Below, in pieces: positions 1 to 8,688 of a DNA stretch of 42,880 bases. Source of the stretch: an uncultured Clostridia bacterium. Its GTDB lineage: Bacteria; Bacillota; Clostridia; Oscillospirales; Oscillospiraceae. The DNA lies in assembly GCA_947365965.1 (NCBI GenBank), contig CANAZG010000017.1:1-42880 (forward strand), read 5' to 3'. The position numbers and the translations under genes are program-made. The notes beneath the pieces are model-generated. The model searched no databases and was not told the DNA's origin. It saw only the letters and a list, made by a program, of their open reading frames with translations. Positions within the stretch are counted from its first letter, which is position 1. The number at the start of each line of letters is the position of its first letter.

Positions 1-239
<239 letters not shown>

Positions 240-245
240 TCAATT

Positions 246-274
246 ACTATAGCACGAATTTCCCCCGCTGTAAA
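246..274 (-). promoter_or_regulatory. Promoter of nifJ
   Basis: Read leftward: -35 TTTACA (269-274), a 17-bp spacer and -10 TATAGT (246-251). It lies about 70 bp before the nifJ start codon. The only competing signal here is the divergent comM promoter at 379-387. Confidence 0.65.
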
Positions 275-378
275 CGCTATGTTTGCGCCAATGGGGGGAA
301 TTTTTTCTTTTTCTCCGATTGGCTCAAAAAGCGCCCCTTTTTTTGGCAATTTTCGCAAATGGGCGGCCTGGGATTTCG

Positions 379-387
379 TGGTATAAT
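379..387 (+). promoter_or_regulatory. Extended -10 promoter of comM-like gene
   Basis: TGGTATAAT gives a TGn extension plus a perfect -10 TATAAT at 382-387. No good -35 hexamer sits 16-18 bp upstream, as is common for extended -10 promoters. The transcript would start near 394, about 30 bases before the start codon. Confidence 0.6.
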
Positions 388-426
388 GGGGAAAATCCCT
401 CTGAGCGGAGTAAGGAGAGCAAGAGC

Positions 427-1944
427 ATGGTTGTGACGATCACCTCCCTGGGCCTCCAGGGAATCGCGGGATATCCGGTGTCGGCGGAGTGCGCCCTGTC
501 CGGGGGCCTGCCGGCCTTCGACGTGGTGGGCCTGCCCGACGCGGCGGTGAAGGAGGCCCGGGAGCGGGTGCGGGCGGCGGTCCGGTCCTGCGGGGCCCGC
601 TTCCCCGTGTCCCGCATCACCGTCAATCTGGCCCCCGCCGCCCTGCGCAAGGAGGGGACCCTCTACGACCTCCCCATCCTCCTGGGCATCCTGGCCGCCC
701 AGGGGGACGTTCCGCCGCCGCCGGAGACCGCCGCCTTCCTGGGGGAGCTGTCCCTGACCGGGGCCCTGCGGCCGGTGACCGGGACCCTGCCCATGGCCAT
801 GGCCGCCGTCCGGGCGGGGGTGCGGGCGCTGTACGTGCCGGCGGAGAACGCCGCTGAGGCCACCCTGGCCGGGGATCTGACCGTGTACCCGGTGACGGAT
901 CTCTCCCAGCTCCTGGCCCACCTGCGGGGGGAGGGCCCCATCGCCCCGGCCCCGGCCTGGGAGCCGGAGGAGGAGACCCAGCCGGGCCCGGACTTTGCCG
1001 AGGTCATGGGCCAGGAGAACGTGAAGCGGGCCCTGGAGGTGGCCGCCGCCGGGGGACACAACGTCCTTCTCATCGGCTCCCCGGGGGCGGGCAAGTCCAT
1101 GATGGCCCGCCGCCTGCCCTCCATCCTGCCGGACATGACCCGCCGGGAGGCCCTGGAGGCCACGGAGGTGTGGAGCGTGGCCGGCATGACGGACCGCCGC
1201 CGGCCCCTGCTCACCCGCCGCCCTTTCCGCAGCCCCCACCACACCGTGTCCGCCGTAGCCCTGGCCGGAGGCGGGTCCTTCCCCCGGCCGGGGGAGATCT
1301 CCCTGGCCCACAACGGGGTGCTGTTTCTGGACGAGCTGCCGGAGTTCTCCCGGGAGGCCCTGGAGGTCCTCCGCCAGCCCCTGGAGGACGGGGAGGTGAC
1401 CATCACCCGGGCAGCGGGCAGCGTCTGCCTGCCCAGCCGGTTCATGCTGGTGTGCGCCATGAACCCCTGCCGGTGCGGCTGGCGGGGCCACCCCTCGGGC
1501 CGGTGCACCTGCACCGACGCGGCGGTGGAGAAGTACGCCTCCCGCATATCCGGCCCCCTGCTGGACCGGATGGACCTCTATGTGGAGGTGGCCTCGGTGG
1601 CGTTCGAGGCCATGCGCCGCCGGGAAAAGCCGGAGAGCTCCCAGGCCGTCAAGGCCCGGGTGGACGAGGCCCGCGCCCGGCAGGCGGAGCGGTTCCGGGG
1701 CACGGCCGTCAACTGCAACGCCCGGATGACCCCGGCCATGGTGGGGGAGTACTGCCGGCTGGACGAGGCCGGGGAGCGGCTGCTGCAAAGCGTCTTTCAG
1801 CGCATGGGCCTCACCGCCAGGAGCCACGACCGGATTCTGCGGGTGGCCAGGACCATCGCGGACCTGGACGGGGAGGAGGCCATTGCCGTCTCCCATCTGG
1901 CGGAGGCGGTCCAGTACCGGAACGCGGATATTGTGAGAAGATAG
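427..1944 (+). CDS. comM: YifB/ComM family Mg-chelatase-like AAA+ ATPase
   Basis: 505 residues. An N-terminal ChlI-like domain (about 20-145; LPAFDVVGLPDAAVKEARER, then VNLAPA) is followed by an AAA+ core with Walker A GSPGAGKS (217-224) and Walker B VLFLDE (298-303). A Cys-rich segment NPCRCG...CTC (about 346-362) and a C-terminal Mg-chelatase domain complete the normal layout and length of the YifB/ComM family. In naturally transformable Proteobacteria ComM is a DNA branch-migration helicase; the role in Clostridia is inferred. The ATG at 427 is chosen because AAGGAG lies at 412-417; in-frame starts further upstream overlap the promoter. An ABC exporter follows after 41 bp and may be co-transcribed. 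Confidence 0.88.
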   Translation: MVVTITSLGLQGIAGYPVSAECALSGGLPAFDVVGLPDAAVKEARERVRAAVRSCGARFPVSRITVNLAPAALRKEGTLYDLPILLGILAAQGDVPPPPETAAFLGELSLTGALRPVTGTLPMAMAAVRAGVRALYVPAENAAEATLAGDLTVYPVTDLSQLLAHLRGEGPIAPAPAWEPEEETQPGPDFAEVMGQENVKRALEVAAAGGHNVLLIGSPGAGKSMMARRLPSILPDMTRREALEATEVWSVAGMTDRRRPLLTRRPFRSPHHTVSAVALAGGGSFPRPGEISLAHNGVLFLDELPEFSREALEVLRQPLEDGEVTITRAAGSVCLPSRFMLVCAMNPCRCGWRGHPSGRCTCTDAAVEKYASRISGPLLDRMDLYVEVASVAFEAMRRREKPESSQAVKARVDEARARQAERFRGTAVNCNARMTPAMVGEYCRLDEAGERLLQSVFQRMGLTARSHDRILRVARTIADLDGEEAIAVSHLAEAVQYRNADIVRR

Positions 1945-1985
1945 CGGACTGCGGAGGATTTTTGCTGAGAGGATAACCGGACGGA

Positions 1986-3692
1986 ATGAAATCCATTTTC
2001 AGACATTGCGGCAGAGCGCCGCTTTTGGGCTGCGCCCTGAGCTGTCCCCTGGCCACGCTGGCGTCCATCGCCTTCGCCATGTCCCTGCAGCCCATTATCG
2101 ACGTGGGGCTTTCCGGCGATGTCAGCAGGCTTGCGGCCGCGACAGCCGCAGCGGCCGCCCTGGCGTGTACCGACGCGCTGAGCGCGTATATCGAGAACGC
2201 GCAGAAGAAGAGGGCTGTCAGCTCCTATGTGAAGGGCCTGCGGCTCCACTATTTCCAGCTGTTTTTTCAGCAGGACACGGCCTTATTTCTGGAGCGGGAC
2301 AGCGGGGCCCATCTCTCCAAGCTCACAGTGGACGCGGAGGTCATCGGGACGCAGTACTGTGAAAGTATCCTGAACCTCTATGGCGCGCTCTGGAGCTTAG
2401 CGGTTTCTTTTGTCTGCATCGCTGCCACGCAGTGGGAGCTGGCGGTCTATGTTGTGGTTATCTCCCTGGTGTCCGCCAATCTGCCCCGGCTGTTTCAGAG
2501 GAAGGTCAACGCCTCGGAGCAGGCCTATCTGGACAGCAGCGGCGCGCACATCAAAGCGGCCCAGGAGAGCATCCGCAACTATCTGGTCATCCGCCTGTTC
2601 CAGCTGGCGCCCGCCCAGGAGAAGCGGTATGAGCGGGCGGCCTCGGACGTGGAGAAGACGGACAACGCCCGGCGGAAGCGGGCCTTTGCGGTGGACGCCG
2701 CTGCCGGCGTCATCAGCTCCATCAGCTTCCTTCTCATCATCGCCCTGTGTATGCTGTTCGTGCTGCGGGGGAAGCTCAGCGTGGGCTACACCATGTCCGT
2801 CAGCCAGCTGCTGGGGGGCGTGATGCACCCCTTTGAGATGCTCCCGGGCTATCTGGTGGCCTGCCGGGCGGGAAAGAGCCTGTACAGGTCCAATGAATCG
2901 GAATTGCAGGCCCGCCGGCGGCCGGAGAGGGGCCGGCGGCTTCCCCTGTCCCCCGGGGAGAATCGCATGGTTCTGGAGAACCTCTCCTTTGCCTACCGCC
3001 CGGACCATCCCCCTGTGCTGCGGGAAATCAGCCTCACTCTGGATCTCAGAAAGAAGTACGCGGTGGTGGGGGAGAGCGGCTCCGGGAAGAGCACACTGGC
3101 CAAGCTCATTGCGGGACTGCTGGAGCCCACCTCCGGCGCGGCGTCCTGCAACGGCGTGCCCCTGCGGGAGATCGACCGGAGCAGCCTGTATGATGCCGTC
3201 GCGTATCAGAACCAGACTGTGTCCTTTTTCGACAGCGCCATCCGGGAGAACATCCTGCTGGGGAAGCGGCTCCCCCGGCAGGCGTGGCGCGAAATCATCG
3301 CCGCCGCCCGCCTGGAGGACGCCCTCCGCAGGCTGCCGGAGGGGGAGGACACGGTGATTGAGGAGAACGGAAAGAACATCTCCGGCGGCGAGGCCCAGCG
3401 GATCTGTCTAGCCCGGTGCCTGGCCAGGGAGCCGGTATTCATCATCTTTGACGAGATCACCGCCTCCCTGGACGCCCGGAACGCCCAGGCGATAGAGAGG
3501 GCCATTCTCTCCCTGGAAAATGTGGGCGTACTCCAGATCACCCACCGGATTTATGAGGAAAACATGCGGCAGTACGACGCCATTTTCGTCCTGAAGGAGG
3601 GACGGCTTGTGGAGCAGGGGACCTGGGACCAGCTGATGGAGATGGGCGGGGCGTTCTGCCGGCTGGCGGGCGGCTTTTCCCTCAAAAATTGA
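1986..3692 (+). CDS. ABC half-exporter: fused membrane domain and ATPase
   Basis: 568 residues. The N-terminal half (about 10-300) has roughly five to six hydrophobic segments, as in type-I exporter transmembrane domains. The C-terminal half carries Walker A GESGSGKS (362-369), signature ISGGE (465-469), Walker B VFIIFDE (484-490), D-loop SLD and switch histidine ITHR (about 518). All catalytic residues are present, so the ATPase should be active. The protein presumably works as a homodimer in the cytoplasmic membrane, since no partner half-transporter is adjacent. It is weakly similar to SunT/CydC/bacteriocin-type exporters but has no peptidase domain. The substrate is unknown. It sits 41 bp downstream of comM, without an obvious promoter of its own. 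Confidence 0.85.
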   Translation: MKSIFRHCGRAPLLGCALSCPLATLASIAFAMSLQPIIDVGLSGDVSRLAAATAAAAALACTDALSAYIENAQKKRAVSSYVKGLRLHYFQLFFQQDTALFLERDSGAHLSKLTVDAEVIGTQYCESILNLYGALWSLAVSFVCIAATQWELAVYVVVISLVSANLPRLFQRKVNASEQAYLDSSGAHIKAAQESIRNYLVIRLFQLAPAQEKRYERAASDVEKTDNARRKRAFAVDAAAGVISSISFLLIIALCMLFVLRGKLSVGYTMSVSQLLGGVMHPFEMLPGYLVACRAGKSLYRSNESELQARRRPERGRRLPLSPGENRMVLENLSFAYRPDHPPVLREISLTLDLRKKYAVVGESGSGKSTLAKLIAGLLEPTSGAASCNGVPLREIDRSSLYDAVAYQNQTVSFFDSAIRENILLGKRLPRQAWREIIAAARLEDALRRLPEGEDTVIEENGKNISGGEAQRICLARCLAREPVFIIFDEITASLDARNAQAIERAILSLENVGVLQITHRIYEENMRQYDAIFVLKEGRLVEQGTWDQLMEMGGAFCRLAGGFSLKN

Positions 3693-3727
3693 CTTCCGTG
3701 GAGCCTTAACTTCAATCATAAAAATAC

Positions 3728-3765
3728 CGATATAGCAGGATAAGAAAATCGTTCGAGCTATATCG
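3728..3765. repeat. 9-bp inverted repeat CGATATAGC ... GCTATATCG
   Basis: Perfect 9-bp arms at 3728-3736 and 3757-3765, separated by 20 bp, lie between the ABC exporter and the A+T-rich damaged gene. No T-tract follows, so it is not a typical terminator. It could be a regulator site or a leftover of the insertion that brought the A+T-rich segment. Confidence 0.4.
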
Positions 3766-3837
3766 CTGCTTGTTGCAGTCCTGATGTAGAAAATCTTGAC
3801 AAAAAGATACGAGAGGCATTTGTTATGTTGCAGTTTA

Positions 3838-4761
3838 ATGTAAAATGTAAAAAGAGTCTTGTCTTTGTTTCTTGCAGCCTTTTTAGCTCTTACGGTTTCT
3901 CCTGTTGTCTATGCTGCAGATGTTTCTGCGCAAAATGCTCAGGATACAATTCGTGAGTACATTGAGGCGTTGGATAATAACGACTGGGGTAAAATCATAA
4001 CGTTGTCTCCTGATTGTGATTATCAGGAAAATGTTTCCTTCTACTACAGCAAAGAAAATGCCGAAAACGGTGTGGGTTTCCACACAATTACTTCGGCAAA
4101 GCTTGTAACGGCTATTGAGCTAGACAACCAGGACTTATTAGATTATACAAATGCGAATTATTATTTTGACACTTATAACGCCCTAAAACTTTATTTAGTA
4201 GGCGTTGATATGCTTGCCAATAAGGAAAGCAAATATTTCTACAACGGTGTAAACTTTTTCCTGGTAACCCTTGGGCAGGAAAACGGCGTTTGGAAGGTAG
4301 TACTTTTTTCTCAAGCACCTGCCACAGTAATTGCGTCAGCCACGCCGATATCGGCTCCTATTTCGGATGAAGGCAGCTATGTGAACTCTGCTGATATTGA
4401 AAAGGCTCTGAATATTATTCGTTCTCGATATGAAGGAGTTATTTTAGGTAGCGAAGGAAGCGTGATTGAAACAAATATTGCTTCCAGTGAGCAGCTTGCC
4501 GAGGAAAAAGGACTATCAAGCGCAGATATATCGGCTAAAATCAACCAATTTTTTATCAAAAACCAGTATGCTTACGGGGGCGCGGCAACGGCGGATTTCC
4601 TCAGTATTATGAATGGATATTATCAGGAAATTAAAAATCTGTTTTCTTGCTTGCGTTTAGAACCTGTATTCACAGACGCTGAAATCAATCCGCCGCAGAG
4701 GAGCGTACCGGCTCATCTGCGGCGGATTTGTTGTCTGATAATCCTCAAGAGAGATGGCTAA
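3838..4761 (+). pseudogene. Secreted protein of unknown function, damaged at 5' and probably 3' end
   Basis: The frame is open from codon TTG 3859 to 4761 (300 codons). It begins with a clear signal peptide (SLFLAAFLALTVSPVVYA) followed by a secreted domain that I do not recognise (IREYIEALDNNDWGKI... and a C-terminal part ending near 4680). In this frame ATG 3838 is followed directly by TAA and then AATGTAAAAAGAGTC, which would restore a classic MKNVKRV-type signal start if codon 2 were AAA. A second candidate, ATG 3825 with GAGAGG before it, is in another frame. At the 3' end the frame runs through a terminator hairpin (4687-4728), suggesting the natural stop is lost. The segment is strikingly A+T-rich next to its G+C-rich neighbours, which suggests transfer. 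It could still be translated from TTG 3859. Confidence 0.5.
4687..4728 (+). terminator. Strong hairpin at end of A+T-rich gene
   Basis: A 13-bp stem AATCCGCCGCAGA pairs with TCTGCGGCGGATT around a 16-nt loop that can pair further, followed by TGTTGTCT. It lies where the A+T-rich gene meets the convergent cation transporter gene and may serve both directions. Confidence 0.55.
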
Positions 4762-5924
4762 ACATAGCTCTTCTCCACCTCCGCCACAGCGGACCAGCCC
4801 TCGTCCAAGGTGGGCACCCCCTCCTGGATGCGCCGCCGGACCTCCTGGTCCGGCAGGGGGCACTGGTAGGGCACCTCCGCGTCAAAGATCAGCTTGGTGT
4901 GGGTGGGGCCGGGGACCATGCGGAAGTCGTGGATGGTGATGCCCGGGTCAATGAGCCGCACCAGGGCGGACACCCGCTCCCGGGCCTCCCGGGTGGCGCC
5001 GTTGTCGTGGACCACCGGGTCCATGTGGATGGTGGCCAGACAGCCCATCTCCTCCCCCAGCCGCCGCTCGGCCGCGTCCACCACGTCGTGGAGGGCCAGG
5101 ATGTCCCCGCTGGCGGGCACCTCGGCGTGGAGGGAGATAATGCGGCGGCCGGGGCCGTAGTCGTGGACAATGAGGTCGTGGATCCCGATGATCTCCGGAT
5201 AGGAGAGGGTCAGCTCCCTTACCCGGGCCACGAACTCCGGAGACGGAGGCTGGCCCAGCAGGGGGTCAATGGTCTCCTTGGCCGCGCCCACGCCGGACCA
5301 GAGGATAAAGAGGGCCACCGCCCCGCCGCACCAGCCGTCGATCTGAACGTCCCACAGCCGGCCCGCCAGCCCGCCCAGCAGCACCGCCGCCGTGGCCAGG
5401 CAGTCCCCCAGGCTGTCCCGGGCGGCGGCGGACATGGCCGCAGAGCCGATGCGCCGGCCCACAGACCGATTGTAGAGAGCCATGTAGGTTTTCACGGCAA
5501 TGGAGATCAGCAGAATGGCCCCGGCCAGGGGGGTGAAGTCCACCGGCTTGGGGTGCAGAATCTGCTCCAGGGCGGACCGGGCCAGCTCCACGCCCATGAG
5601 GATGATGGCCATGGACACCACCAGACCGGAGACGTACTCCAGCCGTCCGTGGCCGAAGGGGTGGTCCCGGTCCGGGGTCTTGGCCGCCAGCTTGAACCCC
5701 AGCAGGGTCACCACCGAGGACCCGGCGTCGGAGAGGTTGTTCACCGCGTCCGCCGTCACGGCCAGGGACCCGGTGGCCACGCCGGCCAGCAGCTTCCCCA
5801 GAAACAGCAGCACGTTCAGCCCGATGCCCACGCACCCGCACAGGGCTCCGTAGGCCCGGCGTACGGCGGGGTCCTCCACATTGTCACAGTCCCGGATGAA
5901 GCGCCTGGCTAAAAATTGAATCAT
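4758..5924 (-). CDS. Cation diffusion facilitator (CDF) family metal/H+ antiporter
   Basis: 388 residues. Six transmembrane segments occupy about 25-210. Metal-site motifs are visible in TM2 (DAVNNLSD, 59-66) and TM5 (AARDSLGD, about 167-174), together with the family signature HPFGHGRLE (88-96). The cytoplasmic C-terminal domain begins near residue 215 (PLLGQPPSPE) and contains the HDLIVHDYGPG stretch. It is about 80 residues longer than the simplest CDF proteins, as in the FieF/MMT-like subgroup with a second small domain. The protein exports divalent cations such as Zn, Mn, Fe or Co; the specific metal cannot be read. The ATG at 5924 has GAGGTG just before it. Its end overlaps the convergent A+T-rich gene by 4 bp. 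Confidence 0.9.
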   Translation of the reverse strand: MIQFLARRFIRDCDNVEDPAVRRAYGALCGCVGIGLNVLLFLGKLLAGVATGSLAVTADAVNNLSDAGSSVVTLLGFKLAAKTPDRDHPFGHGRLEYVSGLVVSMAIILMGVELARSALEQILHPKPVDFTPLAGAILLISIAVKTYMALYNRSVGRRIGSAAMSAAARDSLGDCLATAAVLLGGLAGRLWDVQIDGWCGGAVALFILWSGVGAAKETIDPLLGQPPSPEFVARVRELTLSYPEIIGIHDLIVHDYGPGRRIISLHAEVPASGDILALHDVVDAAERRLGEEMGCLATIHMDPVVHDNGATREARERVSALVRLIDPGITIHDFRMVPGPTHTKLIFDAEVPYQCPLPDQEVRRRIQEGVPTLDEGWSAVAEVEKSYV

Positions 5925-5942
5925 AAATCACCTCGCGGGTCT

Positions 5943-5998
5943 AGTACTCATCATCTTCGTTGTTCACAAAGAAAAGGCGCAAAAGAAAACTTGAGAGG
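5943..5998. repeat. Degenerate copy of A+T-rich palindromic repeat (family 2)
   Basis: The segment begins AGTACTCATC, contains TTGTTCACAAAGAAAAG, then CAAAAGAAAACTT and GAGAGGCGG. This is the same order of blocks as the left end of the full element at 32441-32623 and the copy at 29219-29268. The inner palindrome is partly decayed. A G+C-rich hairpin-prone stretch follows (6030-6055). Confidence 0.55.
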
Positions 5999-6087
5999 CG
6001 GTGATATAGCTGCTGTTTCCTCCCGTGCGGATGCTGCCGGCTGCTGGCGGCAATGTTGATTCTGCAAGCTCCTCGATAAGCTGGAAG

Positions 6088-6414
6088 TTACCAACGCGTC
6101 ATATTCTTTTCAAACTTTGCAGTATACGCCTGTTTTAATTCGTCAGCAGATATTCCATAACACAGCATGACATCATTGTAATACATGAGAACATCAGCCA
6201 TTTCTTCTACAAGGTCTTTTCTTAATTCCACATCATGAGATGCTTTTATGTCTCCGTGTTTTTTGACAAGATCAATCACTTCGCCAATTTCGCCGATCAT
6301 CCAAAGCAGCTTGTGCTTACCTGCTTGAGGAGAAAGCGTTTCCCATTTATCTTTGTATTTATCCTGAAGCCTTTTCTGCATATCTAACATTTCATTTACG
6401 CTGAAATCAGACAT
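6088..6414 (-). CDS. MazG-like nucleotide pyrophosphohydrolase
   Basis: 108 residues, all-helical. The pattern EIGEVIDLVKKH (about 42-53) followed by DLVEEMADVLMYYND (about 67-81) is the Mg-binding EExxE/ExxD pattern of the all-alpha NTP pyrophosphatase (MazG-like) superfamily. These enzymes hydrolyse nucleoside triphosphates, often damaged ones, to monophosphate and pyrophosphate in the cytoplasm. The length matches single-domain members. GAAGGAGAAG precedes the ATG at 6414. The codon use is clearly more A+T-rich than its neighbours and the gene stands alone between repeats, so recent acquisition is likely. The substrate is not known. Confidence 0.75.
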   Translation of the reverse strand: MSDFSVNEMLDMQKRLQDKYKDKWETLSPQAGKHKLLWMIGEIGEVIDLVKKHGDIKASHDVELRKDLVEEMADVLMYYNDVMLCYGISADELKQAYTAKFEKNMTRW

Positions 6415-6564
6415 AAATCTTCTCCTTCAAACAGGAATTTTTCGCGCTGTACGCAGAGACGCACAGCGCTGCAAACCGAGCAGCAGGGGCGCTTGTGTGC
6501 TTTTTGTGCGCCAATCACCGCCTGAACCCCAGAAACCGTTGCAGCACAAGGGGATCGGTCAGTT

Positions 6565-6590
6565 GATGCCTTTCGCTTTCAAAAGGCATC
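6565..6590 (-). terminator. Hairpin after nhaC-like gene
   Basis: A 9-bp stem GATGCCTTT / AAAGGCATC with an 8-nt loop starts 5 bp beyond the stop codon of the antiporter gene. There is no T-tract, so termination is only a guess; it may instead stabilise the 3' end. Confidence 0.35.
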
Positions 6591-6594
6591 GCCG

Positions 6595-7893
6595 CTACTC
6601 CACGCTGTAGTACCGCTTTTTGGTGAAGAGGTAGCACAGGGGAATGAGCCAGAGCAGCAGGGCATAGGGCAGGGCGGACGCGTCCGCCCCCAGCATGGCC
6701 AGGGGGATGGAGCAGGCGATGGACCAGGGGATCAGCCCCGCGATGAGGATGCCGGAGTTCTCGATGTCCATGGCCAGCTCCTCCCGGTCCTGATAGGCTT
6801 CGCCCAGCACCTGCTCCCCCATCATGCTGGTGACCGCCTGGTTGCACATCACTGCCGCGCACACTGCGGACACCGCGATCATGGCCGGAAACCGGCCGGT
6901 CCGGTCCGCCAGGGCCCGGGCCCGGAGGGAGAGGGGCGTCAGCGCCCCCGTGCCCTCCAGAAGGCCGGAGTACAGCCCCGTGAGCACCACGATCACATAG
7001 CTGGAGGCCATGCTGGTGATCCCCCCGCCGGAGAGGACCGCCGCCAGGGCCGGGTCCTCCGGGTGGTAGCCGCCCCAGGCGGCGGAGAGGATCTCCGCAG
7101 GGGAAAAGCCCTGGACCAGCGCGGCGATCAACGCCGAGAGGCCGGAGCTGATGAGGATGGTCCACTGGATGGGGATCTTGAGAAGGGGCAGCAGGAACAT
7201 CACCGCCGCCGGCAGCAGGGTCCACCAGGAGAGGACAAACCGGCCCGAGAGGGCGGAGAGCGCCGCCCCGTCCATCTGGGAGAGGGGGTGGCGCTGGGAG
7301 AGGAGGGCATAGGCCCCCAGGGTGAGAAGGGTTGGCAGGGCCCCGGTGCGCAGCATCCGGCCCACGTTCCGGTACAGGTCCGTGCCCGTCACCGCCGCCA
7401 CCAGGCTTGCCGCCGAGGAGGCGGGGGAGCAGCGGTCCCCGAAGTAGACCCCGGAGAGGATCACCCCGGCGGCCACGGCGGGGTCCACGCCCCCGGACCG
7501 GGCCAGGGCCATGAGGATGACCCCCAGGGTGCTGCTGACGCCGTAGGAGGTGCCCAGCACGTAGCTGAAGGCGGCGCACAGCAGAAAGGCCAGCAGCAGG
7601 AAGAGCCGGGGCGTCACCAGTCCCACGCCCCACACGATGCAGCAGGCGATGGTCCCCCCGCACCGCCACACCCCGGTGATGACGCCGATGAGGAGGATGA
7701 TCTTCACCACGATCAGGGATTTCCGGCACTTGGCCCAGGCCATCTCCCACAGCTGGCCCCAGGTGAAGCCCAGGCGCAGGCCCAGGCCCCAGAAGAAGAC
7801 CAGTCCCCCCAGCAGGGCCCAGGATACGCTCCATCCGGCGGCCAGACAGGCCGCCACCATGAGAAAAAACAACCCGAAGCAGACACTTACCAT
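6595..7893 (-). CDS. Na+/H+ antiporter NhaC-like
   Basis: 432 residues with about ten to twelve hydrophobic helices. The order of features is that of the NhaC/ArsB-NhaD-like antiporter group: GVITGVWRCGGTIA (about 75-88), SYVLGTSYGVSSTLGV (about 113-128), GVYFGDRCSPASSA (about 149-162, a conserved family motif) and a C-terminal NQAVTSMMGEQV segment. The family exchanges internal Na+ (or organic acids) for protons at the cytoplasmic membrane. The ATG at 7893 has GGAGGG upstream inside the end of the previous gene. The zinc-ribbon gene ends 7 bp before it, so the two are a tight operon. The exact substrate is inferred from the family. Confidence 0.82.
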   Translation of the reverse strand: MVSVCFGLFFLMVAACLAAGWSVSWALLGGLVFFWGLGLRLGFTWGQLWEMAWAKCRKSLIVVKIILLIGVITGVWRCGGTIACCIVWGVGLVTPRLFLLLAFLLCAAFSYVLGTSYGVSSTLGVILMALARSGGVDPAVAAGVILSGVYFGDRCSPASSAASLVAAVTGTDLYRNVGRMLRTGALPTLLTLGAYALLSQRHPLSQMDGAALSALSGRFVLSWWTLLPAAVMFLLPLLKIPIQWTILISSGLSALIAALVQGFSPAEILSAAWGGYHPEDPALAAVLSGGGITSMASSYVIVVLTGLYSGLLEGTGALTPLSLRARALADRTGRFPAMIAVSAVCAAVMCNQAVTSMMGEQVLGEAYQDREELAMDIENSGILIAGLIPWSIACSIPLAMLGADASALPYALLLWLIPLCYLFTKKRYYSVE

Positions 7894-7900
7894 GGGCCCC

Positions 7901-8500
7901 TCACTTCCCTCCGGGGATGGTCAGGGTATACTGGCAGCACAGCCGGTCCAGGTCCTCGTCCGTGGCCGCCGGCAGGCGCAGCCGGGCCCCGCACTGGCGG
8001 CAGACCAGATCCACCGCCCCGCCCTGGACCTCCATGGCGCACTCCCGGGCCCCGCAGGCGCAGGAGACGCCGCCCCGGGCCGCGATGTCCCGCAGCTCGG
8101 AAAGGACCTCGTACATGATGACGCTGTCCACGAAGGCCCCGTCTCTGTCCTCCCTGGTCTTTTCCACCGTCAGCTCCAGCTGCCGCAGGGCCCGTTCCAC
8201 CCGGCGGGGCTCGCCGGCATAGCAGCACAGCTGATGGGTCTTGGGGCAGGCGAGGCCTATGCCCTCCCCCTCCAGCAGCCGCTCCGCCGCCGCCTCAGCC
8301 CGGTGCTCCCCGCCGCACAGGCCGCAGGGCACGGTGAGCCGGTAGACGGGGCCCTCCGGCTGGGCGGTGAGCTCACTCCGCCCGCAGTCGCACACCAGCG
8401 CCACCGCCGATGCGCCCATGGCGAAGCGGGTCCGCTCGCCGTATACCATTTTACCGCATTCCGGGCAGAGGTAGCCCAGAGCCCGCATTTGTTCAGCCAT
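7901..8500 (-). CDS. Zinc-ribbon protein of unknown function
   Basis: 199 residues, soluble, with no signal peptide. Cysteine pairs occur as CPECG (12-16), CDCG (about 38-41), CGLCG (about 59-63), CACGARECAM (about 146-155) and CRQCG (about 166-170). This suggests two or three zinc-binding ribbons around a helical middle section. I do not recognise a named family. GGAGAAG lies before the ATG at 8500, and a TGGAAA/TATCAT promoter is at 8538-8566. It is followed after 7 bp by the NhaC-like antiporter, so its role may be linked to that transporter, but this is only context. Confidence 0.7.
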   Translation of the reverse strand: MAEQMRALGYLCPECGKMVYGERTRFAMGASAVALVCDCGRSELTAQPEGPVYRLTVPCGLCGGEHRAEAAAERLLEGEGIGLACPKTHQLCCYAGEPRRVERALRQLELTVEKTREDRDGAFVDSVIMYEVLSELRDIAARGGVSCACGARECAMEVQGGAVDLVCRQCGARLRLPAATDEDLDRLCCQYTLTIPGGK

Positions 8501-8537
8501 TGGTCTTCTTCTCCTTTATATGACGCGCAGTTCTACC

Positions 8538-8566
8538 ATGATACACCACTTGCCTGGATTTTTCCA
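8538..8566 (-). promoter_or_regulatory. Promoter of zinc-ribbon/NhaC operon
   Basis: Read leftward: -35 TGGAAA (8561-8566), 17-bp spacer, -10 TATCAT (8538-8543) preceded by TG. It lies 38 bp before the start codon and 42 bp from the large palindrome at 8608-8650. Confidence 0.55.
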
Positions 8567-8607
8567 GAGCAAATTGTCATAAATTCCGGAGGGGCGGGTG
8601 CAAATAT

Positions 8608-8650
8608 ATCAATGGACAGCCGGACCAAATTGGTCCGGCTGTCCATTGAT
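8608..8650. repeat. 43-bp near-perfect palindrome
   Basis: The two 21-bp arms (8608-8628 and 8630-8650) are exact inverted copies around a single central A; the arms begin ATCAATGGACAG. It lies between the end of the amino-acid ABC operon (8689) and the promoter of the next gene (8538-8566). No T-tract follows on either strand. It may be a cruciform/RNA hairpin ending the ABC transcript, or a binding site. Confidence 0.7.
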
Positions 8651-8688
8651 GCAGGGATAGACCGCAGCCGCAAAGGATAACCGTCCTT

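Noticed and set aside
277-1896. A 539-codon open frame opposite comM, and similar long frames opposite the EAL, WalK and CotH genes
   Set aside because: All show the same low-complexity translation and no start signals; they arise from third-position G+C bias of the real genes.
6523-6592. Short leftward frame MPFESERHQLTDPL ending before the MazG-like gene
   Set aside because: It starts within the hairpin after the antiporter gene and has no ribosome site or known homologue that I recognise.
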